A stretch of 8,569 nucleotides of DNA from JAKPNF01 sp031556275 (GTDB lineage Bacteria > Verrucomicrobiota > Verrucomicrobiia > Opitutales > JAKPNF01), in NCBI GenBank assembly GCA_031556275.1, contig JAVBTG010000162.1:1-8569 (forward strand), given 5' to 3'. Below are positions 1 to 6,754 of this stretch, in pieces (within the stretch, counting starts at the first letter, position 1; each line of letters opens with the position of its first letter). Under the pieces are notes generated by a model that saw nothing but the letters and a program-made list of their open reading frames with translations, was not told the origin of the DNA and made no database searches. The position numbers and the translations under genes are program-made.

Positions 1-94
1 ACGCAGAGTGAGAAAATTTCAGTTAAATAAAAAACAGCACTTTATTTAATACATGAGAAAACAACTCAATATATTACATAGATTGCGCCCGGTA

Positions 95-197
95 TTCCCG
101 CGATAAAAAATTGGGCAAGACGAAGTTTGAGGTTCGGGGCGGTAGTACCTACCGCCCCGGACGAAAACAAAGTCTTGCCCGATTTTGGCCGCGGGAA
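95..197. repeat. Long nested imperfect inverted repeat (REP/MITE-like or structured RNA)
   Basis: Three nested arms can be read directly. The inner arm is 132-145 with 149-162: 14 bp with one G-T pair, around a 3-nt loop TAC, containing a perfect 10-bp GGGGCGGTAG/CTACCGCCCC core. The middle arm is GGGCAAGAC (113-121) with GTCTTGCCC (172-180), flanked by a weaker AAAAT/ATTTT extension. The outer arm is TTCCCGCG (95-102) with CGCGGGAA (190-197). No T-run follows the core on either strand, so it is not a standard intrinsic terminator. It could be a dispersed palindromic element, or a structured RNA or leader. The sequence alone does not decide. Confidence 0.6.
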
Positions 198-200
198 CAG

Positions 201-219
201 GAAAAATCTCTGATTTTTC
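201..219. repeat. Small perfect hairpin next to the long inverted repeat
   Basis: GAAAAATC (201-208) is the exact reverse complement of GATTTTTC (212-219), with a 3-nt TCT loop. It starts four bases after the outer arm of the larger inverted repeat and may belong to the same element. The stem is AT-rich and therefore weak. Its 3' arm contains five T's in a row, but it lacks the GC-rich stem of a normal terminator. Confidence 0.45.
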
Positions 220-367
220 GTGTGTAATGCACGAGGCCTCTCGCCGCCAATGACGCACTGTTGGGCCATTTTATTTTTACAAAAACACACACATATTCGG
301 TCGCAAATTACCTAAAAAATCTATTTTCTCAAGTTTGCAAACAAACCCCGCTCCCCATCTTTTAGGC

Positions 368-406
368 TTGCGCTAATAGATTACATATTCATTATTTACA
401 GATAAT
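368..406 (+). promoter_or_regulatory. Weak candidate promoter for the DUF2339 gene
   Basis: TTGCGC (368-373) could serve as a -35 box with ATTATT (391-396) 17 nt downstream. Alternatively GATAAT (401-406), closer to the TATAAT consensus, could be a -10 without a good -35. The AT-rich stretch directly before a long plus-strand gene makes a promoter here reasonable, but neither pairing is strong. Start codon 470 is about 64-75 nt downstream. Confidence 0.2.
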
Positions 407-469
407 CACATAAGAGGCCCGCGCGCAAATTCGTTTTTCATGCGACGTAACCCCAACCCCTGATCCCTC

Positions 470-3400
470 ATGACACCGTCATTTTTCATCATCACGGGCG
501 TGATCTTTTTTTTAGTGATCGCATTGGTTTTTGAGCGCCTGCGTGAAAACCGCCGCCGCTTGGACGAGCTGGAACGGCAAGTCGCCCTGCTCAGACGCCA
601 AGCCTCCGGCCTCCTCCCTTACGCGGCGACACCGCCCCAACCGGCGGCAACTCCTCAGGCGGTACCCGAGCCACCCGCGCCGGAAACGGGCGCCCCCACT
701 TCCGAACGAGATCCGGACGAGATCGTCATCATGCAACCGTCGGGGCCGCTGGCTTGGATTTCCCACACCCCCGACATCGCGCCCCGTTCCAAGCCGGAAG
801 ACACCTTCCCATTGCCGGGCGCAAGGCCGCCCGAACCCCCGCCCGTTCCTCCTCCCGCGCCGCAACCTCCGCCCGCGCCGCGCGTTTCTCCCCCTGCGCC
901 GCCCTACCCCCGTCCGCAGGCGGCCGCCAAGCGCGTGCCGCCGCCGGTCAGAGAGGGCCCGTCCCCCGCAAAAGTCGCCTTCCAAAAAATCCGCGCGAAG
1001 GTCGAGCGCAACATCACGTCCCACATCTTCACATGGCTGGGCGGCGTCGCCTTCATGTTCGCGGGCTTTTTCCTCGTCAAATATTCGATCGAGCAGGGGC
1101 TGGTGACGCCGGCGATGCGCGTGGCGTCCGCGGGCGTTCTGGCGGCGGCGCTCGTCGGCACGGCGGAATTTTTCTTCCGCCGCAAACAAGGCAAACACAT
1201 CGCGGGCATCCTCGCGGGCGCGGGCATGGCGATAGCGTACTGCGACTGCTACGCGGCCGCGATGTATTATGAAATCGTGCCCGTCGCGGCGGCCTTTATC
1301 GGGGCCGTTTGCTGCACGGCGGCGACGGTGGCGATGTCCTTTCGCTACGGCGAGCGCCTGTCTATTTTGGCCATCTTCGGCGGCTTCATCACCCCGGGCG
1401 TCATCAACACGGGCTCGGGCAACACGATCCTCCTGTTCAGCTATCTGGGCATCCTGACGATCGGGATGCTCTGGCTGTTCGACGCCAAAAAACGCATGGG
1501 CGCGGCGGCGCTGGTGCTGGCCTTCAACGTGCTCTGGATTTTCGGGTGGCATTTCACCCACATGAACGTTTCCGCGAACATCATTTATCTCTTGGCCTAT
1601 CTGACCGTCTTCGCGGCGTCTTTCGCCGCCTTCGGAATACGCGCGCGCGTGTGGCACAAGGGACACACGGCGTGCTTCGCCTTTTTCCCGCCGTTGCTCG
1701 CGCTGGCGCTCGCCTTGGGCCACGCGGTCATCTGGAAAACCGCGCCCGAAGCCCCCATCATTTTCTGGGGCGCGATGGCCTTTTGCGCCGCGCTCTACGG
1801 CTTTGGCCTGAAGGAAGGCCCCTTGGCCAAACCGCCCTACTGGGTCGCCTACGCCTGCTTGCTGACGGGCTTTAGTTATCTCAGATGGGAGGCGCCCTCA
1901 TACCTCAACGCTACGCTCGTGCTGGGCATTCCCGCCCTCGCCACCGTCGGCATGGTTGCGTGGAAGCCGACGCGCCCCCATTACGCCACCGCGCTCGCCT
2001 GCCTGCTCGGCGGCCTTTCGCTCTACCTCATCCCGCAAGCCGCCCTAGCCTACGACCACGCGGCCCAAGGCGGCCCCATGCTGTGCGTGCTGGCAAGCGG
2101 CCTAATCGCCGTTGCCTTATGCGCATGGGCGCGTGCCAAAGCGGATGGCAACGCGCCCACAAACACCGCCGCCATCCTCATGTGGACGTCGATGGCGCTC
2201 CTGCTCGCCTACGCCGTGTGCTTCGAGCAAATGGTCTTCAAACCGGTAGCCTTCGCGCTGTTGACCCTTTTTGGCATTTTCTTCGGCGGCAAATGGAAGG
2301 AAAAGACGCTCATCTCCTACGGCATTCTGGGCGCCTGCCTGACCGCCTGCATGGCCCTCTACCGCGCGCCCGAACTCATAGGGCTGCTGCGTTCGCACAT
2401 TGCCCCGTGGCACACCCAAACAGGCGCGCGCGAGTTGCTGCATTTCGCGCTCTCATGGATGGCCACGACGCCGCTGCTTTACCTCTCCGGAAGACTTTTG
2501 GAAAAAAGCGTGCAGGGAAAAACCTATCGCCTCTTCAGCGCCTTCCCGATGGTCGCGGCGCTGACGATGATCGCGCTATTGTTCTCATGGCTGCCGTTCC
2601 TCGGCTTCCTCAAACCGGCAGTCTTCTCGCTTCTGGCCTTGCTCGCAGCCCTCTACGGCGAAAGCGGCGACGCGAAAAAATCCCGCGCGGCCTTGGGCAT
2701 CTGCGCCATGATCCTCGCCGCATTCGCGCTCCAACGCCTGCCGGAGTTTTTCCACATGCTCGTCAACGGCCTGCCCAAAACGGGCATAAAAACCCTCTGG
2801 GATATCGACGCCCTGCGCCTCGGCCTGTCATGGGCGGCGGCCGTCCCCCTACTGATGTTCGCGCTCAAAAAGGCGCTCGGTCGGCAAACCCATCTGTACA
2901 GCTGGCTGTCGGGCTCCGCCCCCGGCATCGCGCTACTGACCTCGCTGGCGCTCCTGTTCACATGGGCGCCAGGAGCGGACTTTTTGAAACCGGCCGTTTT
3001 TGCCTCCCTGATCGTCGCGGCGGCCCTGCTGCGCAAAAAAATCGGCCCTCGTCAGGCGACGCTCTGCCTCGTCGGCAGTTTGGGCGTCTTGGCCGTTTTC
3101 GCCGCGCAGCGTTTTCCAACTTTTGTCGACGTTCTGTTCAGAGGCTTCCATATTTCGCCGGAACCTTTTACCCGGGCCGCCAACACGCTTGCAATGCCCC
3201 TCTGCCTGTCATGGGCGGCGGCCGCGCTCATGCTCCTGTTTTTCGCGGGGCGCGTTCCGGAAAAAGGGACAAAGTTCCGCGCCGCGGTCCATGCCGCCGC
3301 CGCTCCGTTCGCATGGCTGTGCGCGCTGACGCTCTTCCTGAAATGGCTTCCGAGTTTGTTCGTTTTTCATCCGCTCATCTTCTCTGCGGCGGCACTGGCG

Positions 3401-4396
3401 GCATTTCTCTACGCCATCCGCAAACAGGAAAAGCCTTTGCTGTGCCACGGCCTCTTATTTCTCGCCGTCGTCGCGCTTTTCGCCTACCCGCGCTTGTCGG
3501 AATTTTGGGATTTGCTGTTCGTCAAAATCCCGTCCGCTCCGGAAAGTCCTCGTTATTCCCGCGGATTTCTATGGCTGTCGCTCGCATGGGCGGCCAGCGT
3601 TCCCCTGCTGTTTTTTCCGCTCAAACGCATGAAGGCGTGGGCGGGTGAAATTTTCGCCGCGCCCGCGTCCGCAATAGCCTCCATCTCGCTACTCACGGCC
3701 GCCGCGCTCATCTTCTCGTGGGCCTGTTCCGCCTGTTCGCTTCAGAGCTATTACACGATGCTCGCGGCGGCCCCGCTCGGCATCCTCGCCTGCGGCCTCT
3801 TGCTGTCATTGCGCGGGGAATCCCAAAACAATCAGGCGATGACGTTCATGGGCTACGCCGCCCTCGCCTTCGCGGCCGTGCGCTATTTCCCCGTCGAGAT
3901 CATTCACACCTTCCCCGCCACGCACCTCATTTACGTCGCGGGCAGTTTCCCCTTAAACGCGCTGCTGGTCTCCTTCCTGCTGCCCGCGCTGGCGTTCACG
4001 CTGTTGGCCCGCTTCTCCCGCCAAAAAATAGTAAAAACGATAGCAGGCGCGCTGGCCCTGTGCGGATTTTTCCTGCTGCTCAACGTGGAGCTGCGCTTCG
4101 CCTTCCAAGGCCATTTCATGAACGCGCGCGCCGGCGACGGCGAATTCTACGCCTACTCCATGCTCTGGCTCTTCTATGGCATCGCGCTGCTATTCCTCGG
4201 CTATTGGAAAAACCAAAAAGCGCTCCGCTGGGCCTCGCTCGCCTTCGTGCTCGTGGCGGTGGGAAAAGTCTTCCTCTTTGACGCTTCGAAACTCGAGGGC
4301 CTCTTGCGCGTGCTCTCCTTCGCCCTCTTGGGCGCCTGCCTGATAGGGATAGGCTATTTCTACGCCCGCGTCGTATTCAAGACCGACCGCAAGTAA
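470..4396 (+). CDS. DUF2339 family large multi-pass membrane protein with tandem internal repeats
   Basis: This is a 1308-residue predicted inner-membrane protein of unknown function. Residues 3-21 form an N-terminal membrane anchor, followed by a charged, probably coiled-coil segment (22-45). A linker very rich in Pro and Ala spans about 50-165. From about 184 the protein is almost entirely hydrophobic helices, probably 30 or more. The motif TWLGGVAFMFAGFFLVKYSI (188-207) and the C-terminal block around 1230-1300 (WLFYGIALLFLGYW, then KVFLFDASKLEGLLRVLSF) match what I know of the DUF2339 family. Residues about 577-1150 contain tandem units of about 125 residues. The start is well fixed: an in-frame TGA lies at 461-463, no Met follows until residue 88, and the anchor begins at once. 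No Shine-Dalgarno sequence is visible. The stop codon directly abuts that of the convergent folK. Family assignment is firm; the biochemical role is unknown. Confidence 0.88.
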   Translation: MTPSFFIITGVIFFLVIALVFERLRENRRRLDELERQVALLRRQASGLLPYAATPPQPAATPQAVPEPPAPETGAPTSERDPDEIVIMQPSGPLAWISHTPDIAPRSKPEDTFPLPGARPPEPPPVPPPAPQPPPAPRVSPPAPPYPRPQAAAKRVPPPVREGPSPAKVAFQKIRAKVERNITSHIFTWLGGVAFMFAGFFLVKYSIEQGLVTPAMRVASAGVLAAALVGTAEFFFRRKQGKHIAGILAGAGMAIAYCDCYAAAMYYEIVPVAAAFIGAVCCTAATVAMSFRYGERLSILAIFGGFITPGVINTGSGNTILLFSYLGILTIGMLWLFDAKKRMGAAALVLAFNVLWIFGWHFTHMNVSANIIYLLAYLTVFAASFAAFGIRARVWHKGHTACFAFFPPLLALALALGHAVIWKTAPEAPIIFWGAMAFCAALYGFGLKEGPLAKPPYWVAYACLLTGFSYLRWEAPSYLNATLVLGIPALATVGMVAWKPTRPHYATALACLLGGLSLYLIPQAALAYDHAAQGGPMLCVLASGLIAVALCAWARAKADGNAPTNTAAILMWTSMALLLAYAVCFEQMVFKPVAFALLTLFGIFFGGKWKEKTLISYGILGACLTACMALYRAPELIGLLRSHIAPWHTQTGARELLHFALSWMATTPLLYLSGRLLEKSVQGKTYRLFSAFPMVAALTMIALLFSWLPFLGFLKPAVFSLLALLAALYGESGDAKKSRAALGICAMILAAFALQRLPEFFHMLVNGLPKTGIKTLWDIDALRLGLSWAAAVPLLMFALKKALGRQTHLYSWLSGSAPGIALLTSLALLFTWAPGADFLKPAVFASLIVAAALLRKKIGPRQATLCLVGSLGVLAVFAAQRFPTFVDVLFRGFHISPEPFTRAANTLAMPLCLSWAAAALMLLFFAGRVPEKGTKFRAAVHAAAAPFAWLCALTLFLKWLPSLFVFHPLIFSAAALAAFLYAIRKQEKPLLCHGLLFLAVVALFAYPRLSEFWDLLFVKIPSAPESPRYSRGFLWLSLAWAASVPLLFFPLKRMKAWAGEIFAAPASAIASISLLTAAALIFSWACSACSLQSYYTMLAAAPLGILACGLLLSLRGESQNNQAMTFMGYAALAFAAVRYFPVEIIHTFPATHLIYVAGSFPLNALLVSFLLPALAFTLLARFSRQKIVKTIAGALALCGFFLLLNVELRFAFQGHFMNARAGDGEFYAYSMLWLFYGIALLFLGYWKNQKALRWASLAFVLVAVGKVFLFDASKLEGLLRVLSFALLGACLIGIGYFYARVVFKTDRK
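2198..3920 (+). repeat. Coding tandem repeat, about 125 residues per unit (4 full copies plus a partial copy)
   Basis: Landmarks recur in register inside the DUF2339 protein. LSW or LAW occurs at residues 661, 786, 913 and 1038. LLFSW, LLFTW, LFLKW and LIFSW occur at 703, 828, 955 and 1080. FKPVAF, LKPAVF and LKPAVF place Pro at 592, 716 and 841, with FHPLIF at 968. An Arg-Pro landmark near the unit end has Arg at 632, 756, 881, 1008 and 1138. Spacings are 124-130 residues. Each unit appears to hold four membrane helices. DNA identity survives in places: AAACCGG recurs at 2240, 2612 and 2987, and a 20-nt match starts at 2824 and 3205. The partial first copy covers about 2198-2449. Confidence 0.75.
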
Positions 4397-4909
4397 TCAC
4401 AGCGTCCCCAGCTTATGCACGCCGCTGCGGCAGGCGCACCCTTTGAGCTTCTTGACAAGCCGCTCGCAGGTGAACTCCTTTTCCAGCACGCGGGAATCCA
4501 TGATCTCCTCCAAGGGCACCACGACGAAGGCGCGCTCGAACGCGCGCGGGTGCGGGATCGTCAGCTCCGCGCTGTTGCGACGTTCGCCCTCGAACAAAAG
4601 AATGTCGATGTCGAGCGTGCGCGGGCCGTTGCGTTCCTCGCGCTTGCGGTCGCGGCCGTGGCGGCGCTCGATCTCGTGGCAGAATGTCAGGAGCACCTCG
4701 GGGGTGGCCTTGCATTTGAAAGCCGCGACCATGTTTAAAAAATTCGGCTGGTCGACCAAGCCGACGGGGAGCGTGTCATAGACGCTGGAGGCCGCCAGAA
4801 AGCGCAGCTCAGGCATGGTCGTCAGCTCCGCCAAGGCCGTTTTCAGCGTCTGGCGCGGGTTCCCCACGTTGGAGCCGAGCCCCAAAAAAATGGTGTGTTC
4901 GGTCTTCAC
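4397..4909 (-). CDS. folK: 2-amino-4-hydroxy-6-hydroxymethyldihydropteridine diphosphokinase (HPPK)
   Basis: This 170-residue cytoplasmic enzyme transfers pyrophosphate from ATP to 6-hydroxymethyl-7,8-dihydropterin, producing the substrate of FolP in folate synthesis. Family motifs occur in order: FLGLGSNVGNP (8-18), QPNFLNM (54-60), HEIERRHGRDR (78-88), NGPRTLDIDILLF (94-106) with the two Mg-binding Asp residues at 100 and 102, and IPHPR (118-122). Its length is near the usual 160-180. The start is GTG at 4909, and its bases overlap the folB stop as GTGA, a layout typical of translational coupling. It is the last gene of the minus-strand block, and its TGA abuts the stop of the convergent DUF2339 gene with no spacer and no visible terminator. 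The C-terminal tail (about 150-170) has two Cys residues and is not part of the conserved core. Confidence 0.95.
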   Translation of the reverse strand: MKTEHTIFLGLGSNVGNPRQTLKTALAELTTMPELRFLAASSVYDTLPVGLVDQPNFLNMVAAFKCKATPEVLLTFCHEIERRHGRDRKREERNGPRTLDIDILLFEGERRNSAELTIPHPRAFERAFVVVPLEEIMDSRVLEKEFTCERLVKKLKGCACRSGVHKLGTL

Positions 4910-5268
4910 GTGCGTTTGCGGGTGATCTCCACCGACACTCCGTCGAAGTTAAAGGGCACGGGCGGGTTCGGCTTGAGCACCGACACCCATACATCCCGCA
5001 CCAAGGGAAATTTGTCCAGCACGGCGTCGGCGATGGACTGCGCCACGCTCTCGATCAGGCGGCGGGGGGTGCCCTCGACGATGCGCGCGACCTCCTCGAT
5101 CACGTGCGCGTAGTTGACCGCGCGCGCGATGTCGTCCGTGCGCCCGGCGTCGGCGCAGTCGACCCCGAGCCTCAGCGAGACCTCGAAGCGCTGCCCGAGG
5201 CGGTTTTCCTCGGAGGCAACCCCGTGCCGGCCGTAGCAGCGGATGCCACGTATGTTCAATGTGTCCAT
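4906..5268 (-). CDS. folB: Dihydroneopterin aldolase
   Basis: This 120-residue enzyme cleaves 7,8-dihydroneopterin to 6-hydroxymethyl-7,8-dihydropterin and glycolaldehyde, the step before FolK. Seen in the sequence: the N-terminal strand and CYGRHGVASEE (11-21) with the conserved Glu pair, DDIARAVNYAHV (45-56) with the family Tyr at 53, IESVAQSIADAVL (72-84) with the pterin-anchoring Glu at 73, and VLKPNPPVPFNFDGVSVEI (97-115) with the catalytic Lys at 99. Length is normal for the family (about 120), which assembles as an octamer of the tunnelling fold. The start is ATG at 5268, 21 nt after the folP stop. A GGGG run about 13 nt upstream is a poor ribosome-binding site. It overlaps folK by 4 nt. 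The related FolX epimerase is possible in principle, but the folP/folK context favours FolB. Confidence 0.93.
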   Translation of the reverse strand: MDTLNIRGIRCYGRHGVASEENRLGQRFEVSLRLGVDCADAGRTDDIARAVNYAHVIEEVARIVEGTPRRLIESVAQSIADAVLDKFPLVRDVWVSVLKPNPPVPFNFDGVSVEITRKRT

Positions 5269-5289
5269 GACAAGTAATTTACCCCTTTT

Positions 5290-6147
5290 TTAAACGCGCG
5301 CAAGAAAGTCCCCCAAAAGCGCGAATTTTTTGCAAAAGCCGATGTCGTGCACCCGCGCGATGTCGCACCCGCCCCGCGCCAAGGCCCAGACGATGGCGGC
5401 AGCGGTGGCCTCCTCGCGGAATTCGACGCCCCCCGTCATCACGGAAAGCACCGACTTGCGCGAGGGCGCGAGCATGAGGGGGAATTCCAGCTCCCGCAGC
5501 CGCTCGCAGCGCCGCAGGCAATCCACCTGTTGCGTCTTCGTCTTGCCAAAGCCGATGCCGATATCGAGCACGATCTGGCGCGGGTCTATTTTCGCCGCCT
5601 TGGCGAACGCGAGGCTCGTCTCAAAATCCTTTAAAACCCCCTCCCAAAATTCCTCGCCCGCGTCCTGCGTCGCCGCCGCGCGGTTGTGCATGGCGATCAC
5701 GGGGCATTTCATCCGCGCCACCGCCTCGGCCATAAAGCCGTTGCCGTCGGGGCCCTTCAGCCCCCACACGTCGTTCACAATGTCGGCCCCCGCTTCGACG
5801 GCGACTTCGGCGGTTTCGGGCTTGTACGTGTCCACCGAAATCGCGATCTTCGGAAAGGCCGCGCGCACCGCCTTTAAGACAGGCAGCAGCCGCGCGCATT
5901 CCTCCTCGTGCGAAACAGGCTCATAGCCGGGGCGCGTCGACTCCGCCCCGATGTCCAAAATATCCGCCCCGTCCTCCAGCAATTTTTGCGCCTGTTTCAC
6001 GGCGTGGGCGGGATCCATCCACCGCCCGCCGTCCGAAAAGGAGTCGGGCGTGGCGTTCAAAATCCCCATCCACACCAAGCGCGTTCCCAATTCCGGCAAC
6101 GCCCGCCCGTGAGGGCTTTCCCATCTGGCAAACGGCTGTCCGTTCAT
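5290..6147 (-). CDS. folP: Dihydropteroate synthase
   Basis: This 285-residue cytoplasmic TIM-barrel enzyme condenses hydroxymethyldihydropterin pyrophosphate with p-aminobenzoate to give dihydropteroate; it is the sulfonamide target. Conserved blocks are seen in order: MGILNATPDSFSDGG (27-41), GADILDIGAESTRPG (60-74) with the Thr-Arg-Pro loop that contacts pABA, ISVDTYK (103-109), DIVNDVWG (122-129), MHNR (153-156), LDIGIGFGKT (194-203), APSRKS (227-232) and ARVHD (264-268). The Lys at 231 and the Arg and His of RVHD are the phosphate/pterin-site residues. The usual Pro in the DPGxGFGK motif is Ile here (residue 196). The start is ATG at 6147, overlapping the ribE stop as ATGA, so coupled translation is likely; there is no strong Shine-Dalgarno. 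Length is normal (about 270-290). Confidence 0.96.
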   Translation of the reverse strand: MNGQPFARWESPHGRALPELGTRLVWMGILNATPDSFSDGGRWMDPAHAVKQAQKLLEDGADILDIGAESTRPGYEPVSHEEECARLLPVLKAVRAAFPKIAISVDTYKPETAEVAVEAGADIVNDVWGLKGPDGNGFMAEAVARMKCPVIAMHNRAAATQDAGEEFWEGVLKDFETSLAFAKAAKIDPRQIVLDIGIGFGKTKTQQVDCLRRCERLRELEFPLMLAPSRKSVLSVMTGGVEFREEATAAAIVWALARGGCDIARVHDIGFCKKFALLGDFLARV

Positions 6148-6734
6148 TTTTGTTCGAGCAGCCGCTCCATGTATTTGGCCAGCAGGTCAAATTCGAGGTT
6201 CACCCGATCCTCCGCCTTGCGCTGGCTCAGATTGGTCACTTCCACCGTGTGCGGGATCAGCCAGACGGCGAACCCGTCCTCGTGCACCTCCGCCACCGTG
6301 AGCGAAATGCCGTCGATCGTGATCGACCCCTTGTAGGCGAGGTATTTTAAAAATTCCTTCGGCGCTTTCACGCGCAGATAAAAATCCTTGCCGCGCGGCT
6401 CGAACGTTTCGACGACGCCGGAGGTATCCACATGCCCCGAAACAAAATGCCCGCCCAGCCGCCCGTCGGCCTTTAAGCTGCGCTCCAGATTCACAAGGGC
6501 ACCCGGCTTGAGCTGCGCGAATCCCGTCAGCCGCACCGTCTCCCCGAGCAGGTCAAAGACCAGCGCGTCCGCGCGTTTTTCCACCAGCGTCAGGCAGCAC
6601 CCGTTGACGGCGAGCGAGTCGCCGATCTGCATGTCATCGCGCACCGTTTGCGCGGCGATGGCCAATTTCCACGCGTCGGCACCTTCCTCAAAGGAAAGCA
6701 CCCTGCCCGCCTCCTCCACAATTCCGGTAAACAT
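6144..6734 (-). CDS. ribE: Riboflavin synthase, alpha subunit
   Basis: This 196-residue enzyme dismutates two 6,7-dimethyl-8-ribityllumazine molecules into riboflavin and an aminopyrimidine. It shows the two-fold internal duplication of lumazine-binding domains. The first domain starts with MFTGIVEEAGRV and carries GDSLAVNGCCLTLVE (38-52). The second starts at about GHFVSGHVDTSG (95-106) and carries GSITIDGISLTVAEV (136-150). The C-terminal helix (about 182-194) fits the trimerisation helix of the family. Length is near the usual 195-215. The start is ATG at 6734, 20 nt after the stop of the PDZ gene, without a visible Shine-Dalgarno. Its TGA overlaps the folP ATG. The gene is called ribE or ribC depending on species. 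Placement with folP, folB and folK suggests co-expression of two GTP-derived cofactor pathways (inference). Confidence 0.96.
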   Translation of the reverse strand: MFTGIVEEAGRVLSFEEGADAWKLAIAAQTVRDDMQIGDSLAVNGCCLTLVEKRADALVFDLLGETVRLTGFAQLKPGALVNLERSLKADGRLGGHFVSGHVDTSGVVETFEPRGKDFYLRVKAPKEFLKYLAYKGSITIDGISLTVAEVHEDGFAVWLIPHTVEVTNLSQRKAEDRVNLEFDLLAKYMERLLEQK

Positions 6735-6754
6735 GTTTGTAAAATACGCCCGCT

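Larger units (their letters stand above)
1..469. other. Non-coding, AT-richer intergenic region with inverted repeats
   Basis: No convincing gene lies in this stretch. Two short minus-strand reading frames (about 70 residues each) cross it, but they run straight through the inverted repeat and resemble no known family. The region is visibly AT-richer than the flanking coding DNA. It holds an AT-rich 9-bp inverted repeat (23-31 with 41-49), a long nested inverted repeat (95-197), a small 8-bp hairpin (201-219) and a palindrome GAGGCCTC (233-240). The part from about 300 to 469 holds only weak promoter-like sequence for the downstream membrane-protein gene. The 3' end of any upstream gene is outside the window. 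Confidence 0.7.

Noticed and set aside
132..162. Intrinsic terminator at the GC-rich hairpin
   Set aside because: The stem is strong, but the sequence after it (ACGAAAACAAAG on plus, CAAACTTCG on minus) has no T-run, and no gene end is visible beside it.
233..240. GAGGCCTC palindrome as an operator
   Set aside because: An 8-bp perfect palindrome is expected by chance at this scale, and no promoter element is placed around it.
46..258. A 70-codon minus-strand frame across the left intergenic region
   Set aside because: It reads through both arms of the inverted repeat, has no recognisable domain and no ribosome site. An equally open frame overlaps it.
794..964. Proline-rich CCG/CCC-repetitive DNA as a microsatellite
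   Set aside because: It is in frame and encodes a plausible Pro/Ala linker between the N-terminal anchor and the polytopic domain. No regular DNA repeat unit is seen.
512..1723. A 403-codon open frame on the minus strand opposite the DUF2339 gene
   Set aside because: Its composition is extreme (Arg/Gly/Glu-rich, no recognisable domain) and it mirrors a GC-rich, alanine/proline-rich coding strand. It is a shadow of the real gene.
1885..3648. A 587-codon plus-strand frame inside the DUF2339 gene
   Set aside because: Arg/Pro/His-rich translation with no motif. The overlapping frame has clear membrane helices and family motifs, so this is an out-of-frame artefact.
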